Shown: one piece after another, positions 1 through 5,153 of the stretch | Position numbering within the stretch: position 1 is the stretch's first letter | Layout of the letters: every line of letters begins with the position of its first letter | NCBI GenBank assembly: GCA_945901215.1 | Contig: CAMDKE010000203.1 | Span: 1-5,307 of the forward strand | Length of the DNA stretch: 5,307 nucleotides | Reading direction: 5' to 3' | Source of the DNA: Comamonas sp. lk | Lineage (GTDB): Bacteria; Pseudomonadota; Gammaproteobacteria; Burkholderiales; Burkholderiaceae_C | The notes under the pieces: model-generated | Databases searched by the model: none | Told to the model about the DNA's origin: nothing | Seen by the model: only the letters and a program-made list of their open reading frames with translations | Translations under genes and position numbers: made by a program

Positions 1-122
1 TGCGCCAAGCACAACACGGCGCTGTACAAGCCCAGCGCAAAGCGCTCGCGCCAGCGGGCGGGCTGGGCTGCGCCTGAGACGACACTGGCCGAGTAAGCGG
101 TCGGACCGGCGCCCGGTTTCAC
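1..122 (-). CDS. waaA: 3-deoxy-D-manno-octulosonic acid (Kdo) transferase, N-terminal fragment
   Basis: Probable start of Kdo transferase, the inner-membrane enzyme that adds Kdo to lipid A precursor. Only 40 codons are inside the window, and all are open. The start is a GTG that overlaps the waaC stop as GTGA (positions 122-119), with a weak AAGG about 8 bases upstream, so translation is probably coupled to waaC. After about 25 residues without recognisable similarity comes an Arg-rich stretch followed by FALGLYSAVLCLA. That resembles the membrane-anchoring N-terminus of WaaA proteins (E. coli has a LLYTALLYLIQPL-type segment). Its place directly after waaC supports the call, since the two enzymes act in consecutive steps of inner-core assembly. 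The catalytic domain lies outside the window, so the identification rests on a short hydrophobic segment plus context. Another membrane-anchored envelope enzyme is possible. Confidence 0.6.
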   Translation of the reverse strand, partial: MKPGAGPTAYSASVVSGAAQPARWRERFALGLYSAVLCLA

Positions 123-1255
123 GCGCGCGGCCTTGTGTTTGTGGCGGGCACGGGCTGAGGGGCCGCAGCCGTCGGGCCGTTCGACACCGCCGCCGCTGGC
201 GTGTTGGCATCAGCGCCCTCTTGCAAATTTGAAGCAAGGCCCGTGGGTGCGTCGGGGCGCGTGCCAGGGTGCGCACTCGCATACGCCACTCCTACCGCCA
301 GCCAAGCCGCCCAGACCTCGGCCACGCCAGGAGCGGCCTGACCGCCCAGCGCCACCTGATAAGCGCAGCCCACCGGCCCGGCGCGCCAGGCACGCGGCTG
401 GCTAAAAATCTGCACATGCGGCGCGTCCAGCGCCACCGCCAAATGGCTCAGGCCGGAATCCACTCCAATCACCCCGCTACAAGCCGCCATGCGCTGCGCC
501 ACCGGCGCCAGCGACAGCGCGGGCCAGACCCGGGCCTGCGGGCCCAGCGCCTGGGCGATGCGCTGCACGCGGGCCAGCTCGGTGGCGCCCGCCTGGGGCA
601 GCTCCACCGTGTGGCCTTGATTGATGAGTTGGCGGCCCAGGGCGATCCATTGCGCCTCGGGCCATTCGTTATCGGCGCGGGTGGTGCCATGCGCCAGCAC
701 CACGCCATAGCGCTCGCTCAAAGGCACACCCAGCGGCAGGGGCACCAGAGGATAGATATTGGCGCCTTCAGCCGCATAACCCAGGGCCAGCGCCGCCAGC
801 AGGCGGTAGCGCGCCACCGCATGGATGCGCTTTGGCATGGGCAGTGTGCGGTCCAGCAGCCAGCGCACCGGCCACTCGTAGGCGCAGGCCTCGCTGGCGT
901 TGGCGTAGGTAGCGCGAAAGCCGCCGGGCGCCAGCCGCGCGCTGCGCGCCACCAGGGCCGATTTGATGAGGCCCTGAAAATCAATCACCGCGTCGTAGGC
1001 CTGCGCTTGCAGCAGCTTGACAAAGGCGGCGCGCTCTAACTTGGTGGGCGCGGCAAACCACGATTTGCGCCAGCGCCGCTGCGCAATCGGCAGCACGCGG
1101 CGCACGCCGCTGACCTCTTGCACCAGGGGCGCAAAGGCTTCTTCCACCACCCAGTCAATCTGCGCTTGCGGAAAAGCCTGCCGGATGTCGTGCACCACCG
1201 GCATCGTCTGCACCACGTCGCCCAGGGACGAGAGCTTGACGATCAAGACGCGCAT
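119..1255 (-). CDS. waaC: Lipopolysaccharide heptosyltransferase I
   Basis: GT-B glycosyltransferase of family GT9 that moves L-glycero-D-manno-heptose from ADP-heptose to Kdo on lipid A, on the cytoplasmic face of the inner membrane. The N-terminal domain opens with KLSSLGDVVQTMP (residues 7-19), including the conserved Gly-Asp; Asp13 matches the catalytic Asp of E. coli WaaC. DFQGLIKSAL (92-101) corresponds to the conserved DxQGLxKSA motif. In the C-terminal nucleotide-sugar domain HGTTRADNEWP (189-199) and VDSGLSHL (265-272) match the ADP-heptose-binding motifs. The ATG lies 6 bp after the manB stop with no clear Shine-Dalgarno, which suggests translational coupling. The protein has 378 residues against 319 in E. 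coli. The excess is an Ala/Pro/Thr-rich tail from about residue 325 that looks disordered. The family call is firm, and WaaC rather than WaaF is favoured by the KLSSLGDV and KSA motifs. Confidence 0.92.
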   Translation of the reverse strand: MRVLIVKLSSLGDVVQTMPVVHDIRQAFPQAQIDWVVEEAFAPLVQEVSGVRRVLPIAQRRWRKSWFAAPTKLERAAFVKLLQAQAYDAVIDFQGLIKSALVARSARLAPGGFRATYANASEACAYEWPVRWLLDRTLPMPKRIHAVARYRLLAALALGYAAEGANIYPLVPLPLGVPLSERYGVVLAHGTTRADNEWPEAQWIALGRQLINQGHTVELPQAGATELARVQRIAQALGPQARVWPALSLAPVAQRMAACSGVIGVDSGLSHLAVALDAPHVQIFSQPRAWRAGPVGCAYQVALGGQAAPGVAEVWAAWLAVGVAYASAHPGTRPDAPTGLASNLQEGADANTPAAAVSNGPTAAAPQPVPATNTRPRA

Positions 1256-1261
1256 CGGTGC

Positions 1262-2644
1262 TTAGTGCGCCGATTGCTCAAAATGCGCGTCGGGTTTGAC
1301 GGCGCGCAAGAGTGCGAGCATTTCCGCCTCAATGCGCGCCAGGGCCTCGGCCGTGTGGCCCTCAAAGCGCAGCACCAGCACCGGCGTGGTGTTGGACGCG
1401 CGCACCAGACCAAAGCCGTCGGGCCAATCCACGCGCAAGCCGTCAATGGTGTTGATGGCGGCCGGCGCCGCAAAGGCGGCGCGCGCCACCAACTGCGCCA
1501 CCACCGTGTGCGGTTCGCCCTCGGCGCAAGGCACGTTAAGTTCGGGCGTGGAAAAGCTGGTGGGCAAGGCGTGCAAGAGTGCATTCGAGTCCGCCACCTT
1601 GCTCACAATCTCTAACAAGCGGCAGCCGGCATAGGTGCCGTCGTCAAAGCCAAACCAGCGCTCTTTAAAAAAGATATGGCCGCTCATCTCGCCGCCCAGG
1701 GGCGAATCGAGCTCGCGCATCTTGGCCTTGATCAGCGAGTGGCCGGTCTTGAACATCAGCGGCACGCCGCCTGCTGCTTCAATGGCCGGGGCCAAGCGCT
1801 GCGAACATTTGACGTCAAACACAATGGTGCCGCCGGGCACGCGCGAAAGCACGTCTTGCGCAAACAGCATCATCTGGCGGTCGGGGTAGATATTGCTGCC
1901 GTCGCGGGTGACGATGCCCAAACGGTCGCCGTCACCGTCAAAGGCCAGACCGAGTTCGGCGTCGCTGGCCTGCAGCGCGGCAATCAGGTCGCGCAGGTTT
2001 TCGGGCTTGCTGGGGTCTGGGTGGTGGTTGGGGAAGTTGCCGTCCACCTCGCTATAAAGCTCGGTCACTTCGCAGCCAATGGCGCGCAAAATCGCCGGGG
2101 CCGAGGCACCGGCCACGCCGTTGCCGCAATCGACCACGATTTTCAGGGGGCGGGCCAAGCGGATATCACCGACGATTTTTGCGGTGTACGCGGGCAGCAC
2201 GTCGGCCGGGGTGCAAGCGCCGCCGCTTTGCAGGGCCCAGGTTTCGTCCACCATCATCTGGCGCAGGGCCTGGATTTCGTCGCCGTAAATGGCTTTGCCG
2301 CCCATCACCATCTTGAAACCGTTGTAGTCGCGCGGGTTGTGGCTGCCGGTGACCTGAATACCGCTGCTGCACAAAGTGCAGGCCGCGAAGTAAAGCATCG
2401 GCGTGGTGACCATGCCCACGTCAATCACCTGCACGCCCACCTCTTGCAAGCCGCGCATCAGCGCGTCGGCCAGCCCCGGGCCGCTCAGGCGCCCGTCGCG
2501 CCCCACCGCCACCGTGGTTTGCCCCTGGCGCAGCGCCACGGTGCCAAAAGCGCGACCCAGCTTGCACGCGACGTCTTCGTTCACCGTGGCCGGCACGATG
2601 CCTCGGATGTCGTAGGCTTTGAAGATGCTGGAGGAAATGGTCAT
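1262..2644 (-). CDS. manB: Phosphomannomutase/phosphoglucomutase (AlgC/ManB type)
   Basis: Cytoplasmic alpha-D-phosphohexomutase that interconverts the 6- and 1-phosphates of mannose and glucose through a phosphoserine intermediate. It feeds GDP-mannose and nucleotide-glucose pools for LPS and exopolysaccharide. At 460 residues it has the normal length of the AlgC family. All four functional loops are intact: TGSHNP (99-104) with active-site Ser101, the metal-binding DGDGDR (236-241), the sugar-specificity loop GEMSGH (318-323), and the phosphate-binding RASNTTPVLVLRFE (415-428). The start MTISSSIFKAYDIRG is typical, and AGAAAG lies 6 bases upstream of the ATG. It is the first gene of the manB-waaC-waaA run, with the waaC start only 6 bp after its TAA. 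Dual mannose/glucose specificity is known for AlgC and is inferred here. The symbol could equally be algC. Confidence 0.93.
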   Translation of the reverse strand: MTISSSIFKAYDIRGIVPATVNEDVACKLGRAFGTVALRQGQTTVAVGRDGRLSGPGLADALMRGLQEVGVQVIDVGMVTTPMLYFAACTLCSSGIQVTGSHNPRDYNGFKMVMGGKAIYGDEIQALRQMMVDETWALQSGGACTPADVLPAYTAKIVGDIRLARPLKIVVDCGNGVAGASAPAILRAIGCEVTELYSEVDGNFPNHHPDPSKPENLRDLIAALQASDAELGLAFDGDGDRLGIVTRDGSNIYPDRQMMLFAQDVLSRVPGGTIVFDVKCSQRLAPAIEAAGGVPLMFKTGHSLIKAKMRELDSPLGGEMSGHIFFKERWFGFDDGTYAGCRLLEIVSKVADSNALLHALPTSFSTPELNVPCAEGEPHTVVAQLVARAAFAAPAAINTIDGLRVDWPDGFGLVRASNTTPVLVLRFEGHTAEALARIEAEMLALLRAVKPDAHFEQSAH

Positions 2645-2782
2645 GTGGGGCTTTCTAAATTCTTAAACAATCGGCGACAGACGACACAGGTCAAAACGGG
2701 GGATTTTAGGTGGAGCAAGAAGCCAACGGCCTGGCGCTTTGGGCCAGCGCGTAGACCATACAGGTTTTCTAGGGGCCATAAT
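2645..2782. other. Spacer between mazF and manB
   Basis: 138 bp lie between the toxin stop and the manB start. It must hold the manB promoter if manB is not read from mazEF. On the minus strand a TTGACC-like box (plus-strand 2689-2694) and a TAAAAT (plus-strand 2703-2708) are visible, but neither has a partner at proper spacing. A short inverted repeat CTGGC/GCCAG (2731-2735 and 2743-2747) is too weak to call a terminator. No coding potential was recognised. Confidence 0.5.
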
Positions 2783-2794
2783 TTAGATGGCGCC
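2772..2794 (-). other. Stem-loop spanning the mazF stop codon
   Basis: GGGGCCAT (2772-2779) pairs with ATGGCGCC (2787-2794) at 7 of 8 positions around a 7-base loop that contains the toxin stop codon (2783-2785). No T-run follows on the minus strand, so this is not a classical intrinsic terminator. It may protect the 3' end or simply be chance in GC-rich DNA. Confidence 0.3.
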
Positions 2795-3103
2795 CACCAC
2801 CAACAACAAAGCGCGGCTTATTGCCCGCATGCGCTCGTCGTCCAGTCGGCCAAAGGGCTCGCTGATTCTGGCGCGTGGCAGTGTTGAGATTTTGTCCACC
2901 ATGACTTGTGACAGCTTTTGCAAACCGTTGGCCGGACTGGGTTCGATGGTGACGCGAAAGGCGGCATCGCGAAGTTCGCTGGTAACCGGGCATATCACCA
3001 CGCTCTCCAAATCTGCCAGCAGATCGGACTGGACGACCAGGGCGGGACGCGGTTTGCCGTAGTCGCCCTGCAGCGAGACCGTCACCAGATCGCCGCGCTG
3101 CAT
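2783..3103 (-). CDS. mazF: MazF/PemK-type endoribonuclease toxin
   Basis: Toxin of a type II toxin-antitoxin module. Family members are small SH3-like-barrel ribonucleases that cut mRNA at short sequence motifs. From the ATG at 3103 the protein has 106 residues, usual for the family. It opens with MQRGDLVTV followed by GDYGKPRPALVVQSD (13-27), the PemK/MazF signature. CPVTSELRD (38-46) carries the Thr equivalent to a residue known to be important in MazF catalysis. Then come SQVMVDKIST (65-74), matching the family's DQI(R/K)T strand, and FGRLDDERMRAISRAL (84-99), the C-terminal helix. No key motif is missing, so it should be active. The antitoxin stop and this ATG form TGATG. A GTG directly upstream (3106-3104) would add one residue, but ATG is preferred as the usual coupled start. 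RNA specificity cannot be read from sequence. Confidence 0.88.
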   Translation of the reverse strand: MQRGDLVTVSLQGDYGKPRPALVVQSDLLADLESVVICPVTSELRDAAFRVTIEPSPANGLQKLSQVMVDKISTLPRARISEPFGRLDDERMRAISRALLLVVGAI

Positions 3104-3324
3104 CACTGCCAGGAATCAATGTGGGTGGCGGCCTGTTCGGTAAAGCCCAGTACCTCGACTTCTGCGGGGTCATTTGCTAACGTAAGGCACTGCAGGCGCA
3201 ATTGCGCCACGAACTCGGGCGCGCGGGTGTCGGGCACCCAAAACTGGACGGGCCGCAGGCCTGCGGCCCGCATGCGCTCGCGGTGGCGCGTCAGCTTGTT
3301 GGTCGCTTGCTTGTTGGATGGCAT
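3103..3324 (-). CDS. mazE: MazE-like antitoxin, DUF3018 family
   Basis: Antitoxin partner of the downstream MazF-type toxin, expected to bind and neutralise it and to repress the shared promoter. With the ATG at 3324 it has 73 residues. It contains RHRERMRAAGLRPVQFWVPDTRAPEF (13-38), the characteristic RxxGLRPVQxWVPDTRxP core of DUF3018 (MazE-like antitoxin) proteins, and then a variable acidic C-terminus that probably contacts the toxin. A TTG at 3345 would add seven residues. The ATG is chosen because AAGGAG (plus-strand 3330-3335) sits 5 bases before it and the family core begins soon after. Its TGA overlaps the toxin ATG, which gives the usual antitoxin-first coupled arrangement. Family assignment is by recognised motif; the DNA-binding role is known for MazE proteins generally and inferred here. 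Confidence 0.85.
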   Translation of the reverse strand: MPSNKQATNKLTRHRERMRAAGLRPVQFWVPDTRAPEFVAQLRLQCLTLANDPAEVEVLGFTEQAATHIDSWQ

Positions 3325-3329
3325 GCTTG

Positions 3330-3335
3330 CTCCTT
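3330..3335 (-). promoter_or_regulatory. Ribosome binding site of mazE
   Basis: AAGGAG on the minus strand, 5 bases before the ATG at 3324. It is the strongest Shine-Dalgarno in the window and decides the antitoxin start against the upstream TTG at 3345. Confidence 0.75.
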
Positions 3336-3340
3336 CGCTA

Positions 3341-3363
3341 CTCAAATGGTTTCTGAGATGGTT
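3341..3363 (-). promoter_or_regulatory. Candidate mazEF operator (tandem near-repeat)
   Basis: On the minus strand AACCATCTCAG (plus-strand 3353-3363) is followed by AACCATTTGAG (3341-3351). They agree at 9 of 11 positions and are offset by 12 bp. The first copy would cover the transcription start predicted from the TATCAT box and the second lies in the leader just before the ribosome binding site. This position suits autorepression by the antitoxin-toxin complex, which is common for such modules. The function is inferred. Confidence 0.4.
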
Positions 3364-3365
3364 GC

Positions 3366-3394
3366 ATGATACCTCTGCAAATCCTATTTTTAAA
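3366..3394 (-). promoter_or_regulatory. Putative mazEF promoter
   Basis: On the minus strand a -35-like TTTAAA (plus-strand 3389-3394) and a -10-like TATCAT (3366-3371) are separated by 17 bp. Each matches the sigma-70 consensus at four or five of six bases. It lies in the only AT-rich patch of the intergenic region, 42 bp upstream of the mazE ATG. Confidence 0.4.
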
Positions 3395-3414
3395 AGCCCG
3401 GGGCTGCGTATGAT
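3387..3414 (+). promoter_or_regulatory. Putative ogt promoter
   Basis: A good -10 box TATGAT lies at 3409-3414. At 16 bp spacing the only upstream candidate is the poor -35 TTTTTA (3387-3392), which overlaps the -35 of the divergent mazEF promoter. Predicted transcription would start near 3421, inside the inverted repeat at 3419-3433. The -10 is convincing, the -35 is not. Confidence 0.35.
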
Positions 3415-3418
3415 TTAC

Positions 3419-3433
3419 CTGCGGCTACCGCAG
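3419..3433. repeat. Perfect 6-bp inverted repeat in the ogt leader
   Basis: CTGCGG-CTA-CCGCAG, a perfect dyad with a 3-base centre. It sits at or just after the predicted ogt transcription start and 10 bases before the ogt ribosome binding site (GGAG, 3443-3446). It could be an operator or a 5' mRNA hairpin. Confidence 0.5.
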
Positions 3434-3451
3434 ACATAACCCGGAGCACCC

Positions 3452-3460
3452 ATGCCATGA
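3452..3460 (+). other. Two-codon ORF overlapping the ogt start
   Basis: ATG CCA TGA begins 5 bases after GGAG (3443-3446), the optimal distance. Its TGA overlaps the ogt ATG (3457-3459) as ATGA. The ogt ATG itself is 10 bases from the same GGAG. Ribosomes may start on this minimal ORF, stop, and restart on ogt, which would lower ogt translation. Confidence 0.4.
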
Positions 3461-3963
3461 AACCTTTTTCGCACCCACCCGCTCGCGCCGCATTCCACAG
3501 CCCCCTAGGCCCCATGACCCTGGCCGCAAGCGCCCAGGGCCTGTGCGGCGTCTGGTTCGACGGCCAAAAGCACCAGCCCGACCCGCAAGCCTGGCCGAAA
3601 GACGCTGCGCACCCGGTGCTGCTGCAAGCCCAGGCCCAACTGGCCGAATACTTTGCCGGTCAGCGCCGCGTGTTCGAGCTGCCGCTGGACTTGAGCGCTG
3701 GCAGTGACTTTCAGCAGACGGTGTGGCGAGGCTTATTGCAAATCGCGTCCGGCGCCACCACCGCTTACGGCGAACTGGCCCAGCGCATTGGCAAACCGAT
3801 GGCGGTGCGCGCCCTGGGCGCCGCCGTGGGGCGCAACCCGATTTCCATCATCGTGCCCTGCCACCGCGTGGTGGGCGCAGACGGCGCACTGACCGGCTAT
3901 GCTGGTGGGTTGGACCGCAAGACGGCCCTGCTTCGCCTTGAGCACCTCGAAAGTAATTTGTGA
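3457..3963 (+). CDS. ogt: Methylated-DNA--[protein]-cysteine S-methyltransferase (Ogt)
   Basis: Suicide DNA repair protein that removes alkyl groups from O6-alkylguanine and O4-alkylthymine by moving them to its own cysteine. It has 168 residues, typical of stand-alone Ogt without an Ada domain. The N-terminal ribonuclease-H-like domain starts at FHSPLGPMTLAAS (13-25). The C-terminal helix-turn-helix domain has FQQTVW (85-90), TAYGELAQRIG (102-112), AVRALGAAVGRNPI (116-129) with the arginine finger at Arg118, the acceptor motif PCHRVVG (134-140) with Cys135, and GYAGGLDRKTALLRLE (147-162). All residues needed for activity are visible. ATG 3457 is chosen because it is in frame with the whole domain and follows a GGAG. 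The ATG at 3452 is out of frame. The gene overlaps the following transporter gene as GTGA, so the two are cotranscribed. It diverges from mazEF. Confidence 0.94.
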   Translation: MKPFSHPPARAAFHSPLGPMTLAASAQGLCGVWFDGQKHQPDPQAWPKDAAHPVLLQAQAQLAEYFAGQRRVFELPLDLSAGSDFQQTVWRGLLQIASGATTAYGELAQRIGKPMAVRALGAAVGRNPISIIVPCHRVVGADGALTGYAGGLDRKTALLRLEHLESNL

Positions 3964-4880
3964 CCCCTGCCTCCCCCCGCCCTGCCACCTGGATTGTTGA
4001 ATTTATTGCACTGGCGGCCATTTGGGGTGCCTCGTTTTTGTTCATGCGTATTGGCACCGTGGCCTTTGGGCCGGTGGCCACGGCTGGTTTGCGGGTAGGA
4101 ATTGCCGCCGTTTTTTTGCTGCCCATCCTGCTGCTGCGCGGCCACGCGGCGAGTTTGCGCCAGCACTGGAAGCTGGTATTTTTGGTGGGCCTGACCAATT
4201 CGGCCATTCCTTTTGTGTGCTTCACCTATGCGCTGCAGTCGATCACCATCGGTCTGTCCTCACTGATCAATGCCACCGTGCCGCTGTTTGGCGCAGCCGT
4301 GGCCTGGGTCTGGCTGAAAGACCGGCCCACGGGTTCGCGCGTCCTTGGCCTGGCTATTGGCTTTATCGGCGTGGGCATGCTGGCCTGGGACAAGGCGAGT
4401 TTTCGGCCAGACGCCTCAGGCCTGTCCAGCGGCTGGAGCGTGCTGGCCTGTCTGTTTGCGTGTCTGTGTTACGGCGTGTCGGCCAGTTTTACCAAGCGCT
4501 ACATGGCGGGGCTGCCTTCGCTGGTGTCGGCGACTGGCAGCCAGATGGGCGCAGCATTGGCGCTGCTGCCTTTGACTTGGTGGTTTTGGCCCGAGCAGGC
4601 CGTGGCGCCGCAGGCCTGGCTGGCGGTGCTGGCGCTGGGTGTGCTGTGCACCGGTCTGGCCTACATCCTGTTTTTCCGGCTGATTGAGCGCGCAGGCCCG
4701 GCCAAGGCGCTGTCGGTGACGTTTGCCATTCCGGTGTTTGCCATCGTCTACGGCGTGGTACTGCTGGGCGAGGCGGTCACGCCTTGGATGTTGGTGTGTG
4801 GGTTGGTTATTGTGCTGGGCACTACGCTTTCTACCGGTCTGTGGCGGCTGCCTACCGGGCGTCGGGAACTTTCGAGTTAG
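3960..4880 (+). CDS. EamA/DMT-superfamily transporter
   Basis: Inner-membrane carrier of the drug/metabolite transporter superfamily with two EamA domains, 306 residues. About ten hydrophobic helices can be placed, near residues 12-30, 37-60, 71-91, 95-116, 126-143, 159-178, 189-208, 217-239, 248-270 and 274-295. Family hallmarks are AAIWGASFLFMRIG (19-32), the end of the first repeat PLFGAAVAWVWLKDRPT (108-124), and the second repeat's IPVFAIVYGVVLLGEAVTPW (257-276). These proteins export or import small metabolites such as amino acids or their analogues, and the substrate cannot be read from the sequence. The start is a GTG that overlaps the ogt TGA (GTGA at 3960-3963), with GAAAG 6 bases upstream. 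The homologous part begins soon after this start. Cotranscription with ogt is clear; a functional link to DNA repair is not. Confidence 0.9.
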   Translation: MTPASPRPATWIVEFIALAAIWGASFLFMRIGTVAFGPVATAGLRVGIAAVFLLPILLLRGHAASLRQHWKLVFLVGLTNSAIPFVCFTYALQSITIGLSSLINATVPLFGAAVAWVWLKDRPTGSRVLGLAIGFIGVGMLAWDKASFRPDASGLSSGWSVLACLFACLCYGVSASFTKRYMAGLPSLVSATGSQMGAALALLPLTWWFWPEQAVAPQAWLAVLALGVLCTGLAYILFFRLIERAGPAKALSVTFAIPVFAIVYGVVLLGEAVTPWMLVCGLVIVLGTTLSTGLWRLPTGRRELSS

Positions 4881-4889
4881 GTTTTTCTT

Positions 4890-4922
4890 CCCCCCCTATC
4901 CCCCCGGCCCCCTTTCCACCCC
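4890..4922 (-). other. G-quadruplex motif, minus strand (copy 1)
   Basis: Read on the minus strand there are four G-runs of 4, 5, 6 and 7 bases with loops TGGAAA, CC and ATA. This fits even the strict G4+N1-7 pattern. The first two runs are also part of one arm of the 15-bp hairpin, so hairpin and quadruplex exclude each other. Confidence 0.6.
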
Positions 4923-4940
4923 GGCGGGGTGGAAAGGGGG
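4908..4940. repeat. 15-bp perfect hairpin (copy 1)
   Basis: CCCCCTTTCCACCCC (4908-4922) and its exact reverse complement (4926-4940) enclose a GGC loop. No T-run follows on either strand, so it is not a standard intrinsic terminator. It may still slow polymerase or block 3' exonucleases at the end of the transporter mRNA. Confidence 0.85.
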
Positions 4941-4986
4941 AGCGAACAGCCACATTTGGTTTCTTTGCTTCGGCTAGGGCACCACT

Positions 4987-4999
4987 GGCCACTGCTTTG
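4987..4999 (+). repeat. 13-bp direct repeat, copy A
   Basis: GGCCACTGCTTTG, repeated exactly at 5170-5182, 183 bp downstream. It is the core of a longer match: 4971-4999 and 5154-5182 agree at 24 of 29 positions without gaps, starting with CGGCTA. Confidence 0.7.
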
Positions 5000-5099
5000 G
5001 AAAGTTGGCGAGCGAAGTATTTTTCGCATAAATGGGCTTTGGGGTGTGCCGCCAGTAGAAGGCTAGCCGACGCGACGAAATCAAATGTGGCAGTTGGCC

Positions 5100-5130
5100 C
5101 CCCTCTCTCGCCCGCTGGGCGAGAGAGGGG
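5100..5130. repeat. 14-bp perfect hairpin (copy 2)
   Basis: CCCCTCTCTCGCCC (5100-5113) and its exact reverse complement (5117-5130) enclose a GCT loop. As with copy 1 there is no T-run on either side. Confidence 0.85.
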
Positions 5131-5147
5131 TTGGGGGAGAGAGTGGG
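5117..5147 (+). other. G-quadruplex motif, plus strand (copy 2)
   Basis: Four G-runs of 3, 4, 5 and 3 bases with loops CGAGAGA, TT and AGAGAGT fit the common G3+N1-7 pattern. It occupies the position equivalent to the copy 1 motif but lies on the other strand, as expected for inverted copies. It is weaker than copy 1 because two loops are 7 bases long. Confidence 0.45.
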
Positions 5148-5153
5148 AGAACT

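Larger units (their letters stand above)
4890..4977 (+). repeat. Composite repeat unit, copy 1 (plus orientation)
   Basis: The unit reads: C-tracts of 7, 6 and 5 bases (4890-4912), a 15-bp perfect hairpin (4908-4940), a short linker, and a 33-bp conserved arm (4945-4977). The arm begins AACAGCCACATTTG and ends TCGGCTAG. The arm matches copy 2 on the opposite strand at 28 of 33 positions without gaps. A conserved arm beside a hairpin of different sequence but the same design suggests a REP- or MITE-like non-coding element. Identity with a named family is not claimed. Confidence 0.65.
5063..5147 (-). repeat. Composite repeat unit, copy 2 (minus orientation)
   Basis: Read on the minus strand this repeats the plan of copy 1: C-tracts (5147-5127), a perfect 14-bp hairpin (5130-5100), and the 33-bp arm (5095-5063) beginning AACTGCCACATTTG and ending TCGGCTAG. 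The hairpin sequence differs from copy 1 (CT-rich instead of TTTCCA), but its length, 3-base loop and position are conserved. The arm ends inside a self-complementary GGCTAGCC (5061-5068). Confidence 0.65.

Noticed and set aside
269..1039. 256-codon plus-strand ORF opposite waaC
   Set aside because: Its Arg/His/Gln-rich composition without motifs is typical of an antisense shadow; waaC on the other strand is clearly real.
2665..2694. TTGACC box (2689-2694) as part of a manB promoter
   Set aside because: At 17-18 bp spacing the -10 position reads ATTGTT or TTGTTT, which matches the consensus poorly.
1676..2887. 403-codon plus-strand ORF opposite manB
   Set aside because: It lies antisense to a gene with intact catalytic motifs, is full of His/Ala/Gly/Arg as expected from the complementary frame of GC-rich coding DNA, and shows no domain.
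3343..3345. TTG start for the antitoxin giving 80 residues
   Set aside because: It has no ribosome binding site, lies within the operator-like repeat, and adds residues outside the family core, whereas the ATG at 3324 follows AAGGAG.
4908..4940. Intrinsic terminator for the transporter gene
   Set aside because: The stem is excellent, but neither strand has a T-run after it. The T-run at 4882-4886 precedes the stem and has no hairpin of its own.
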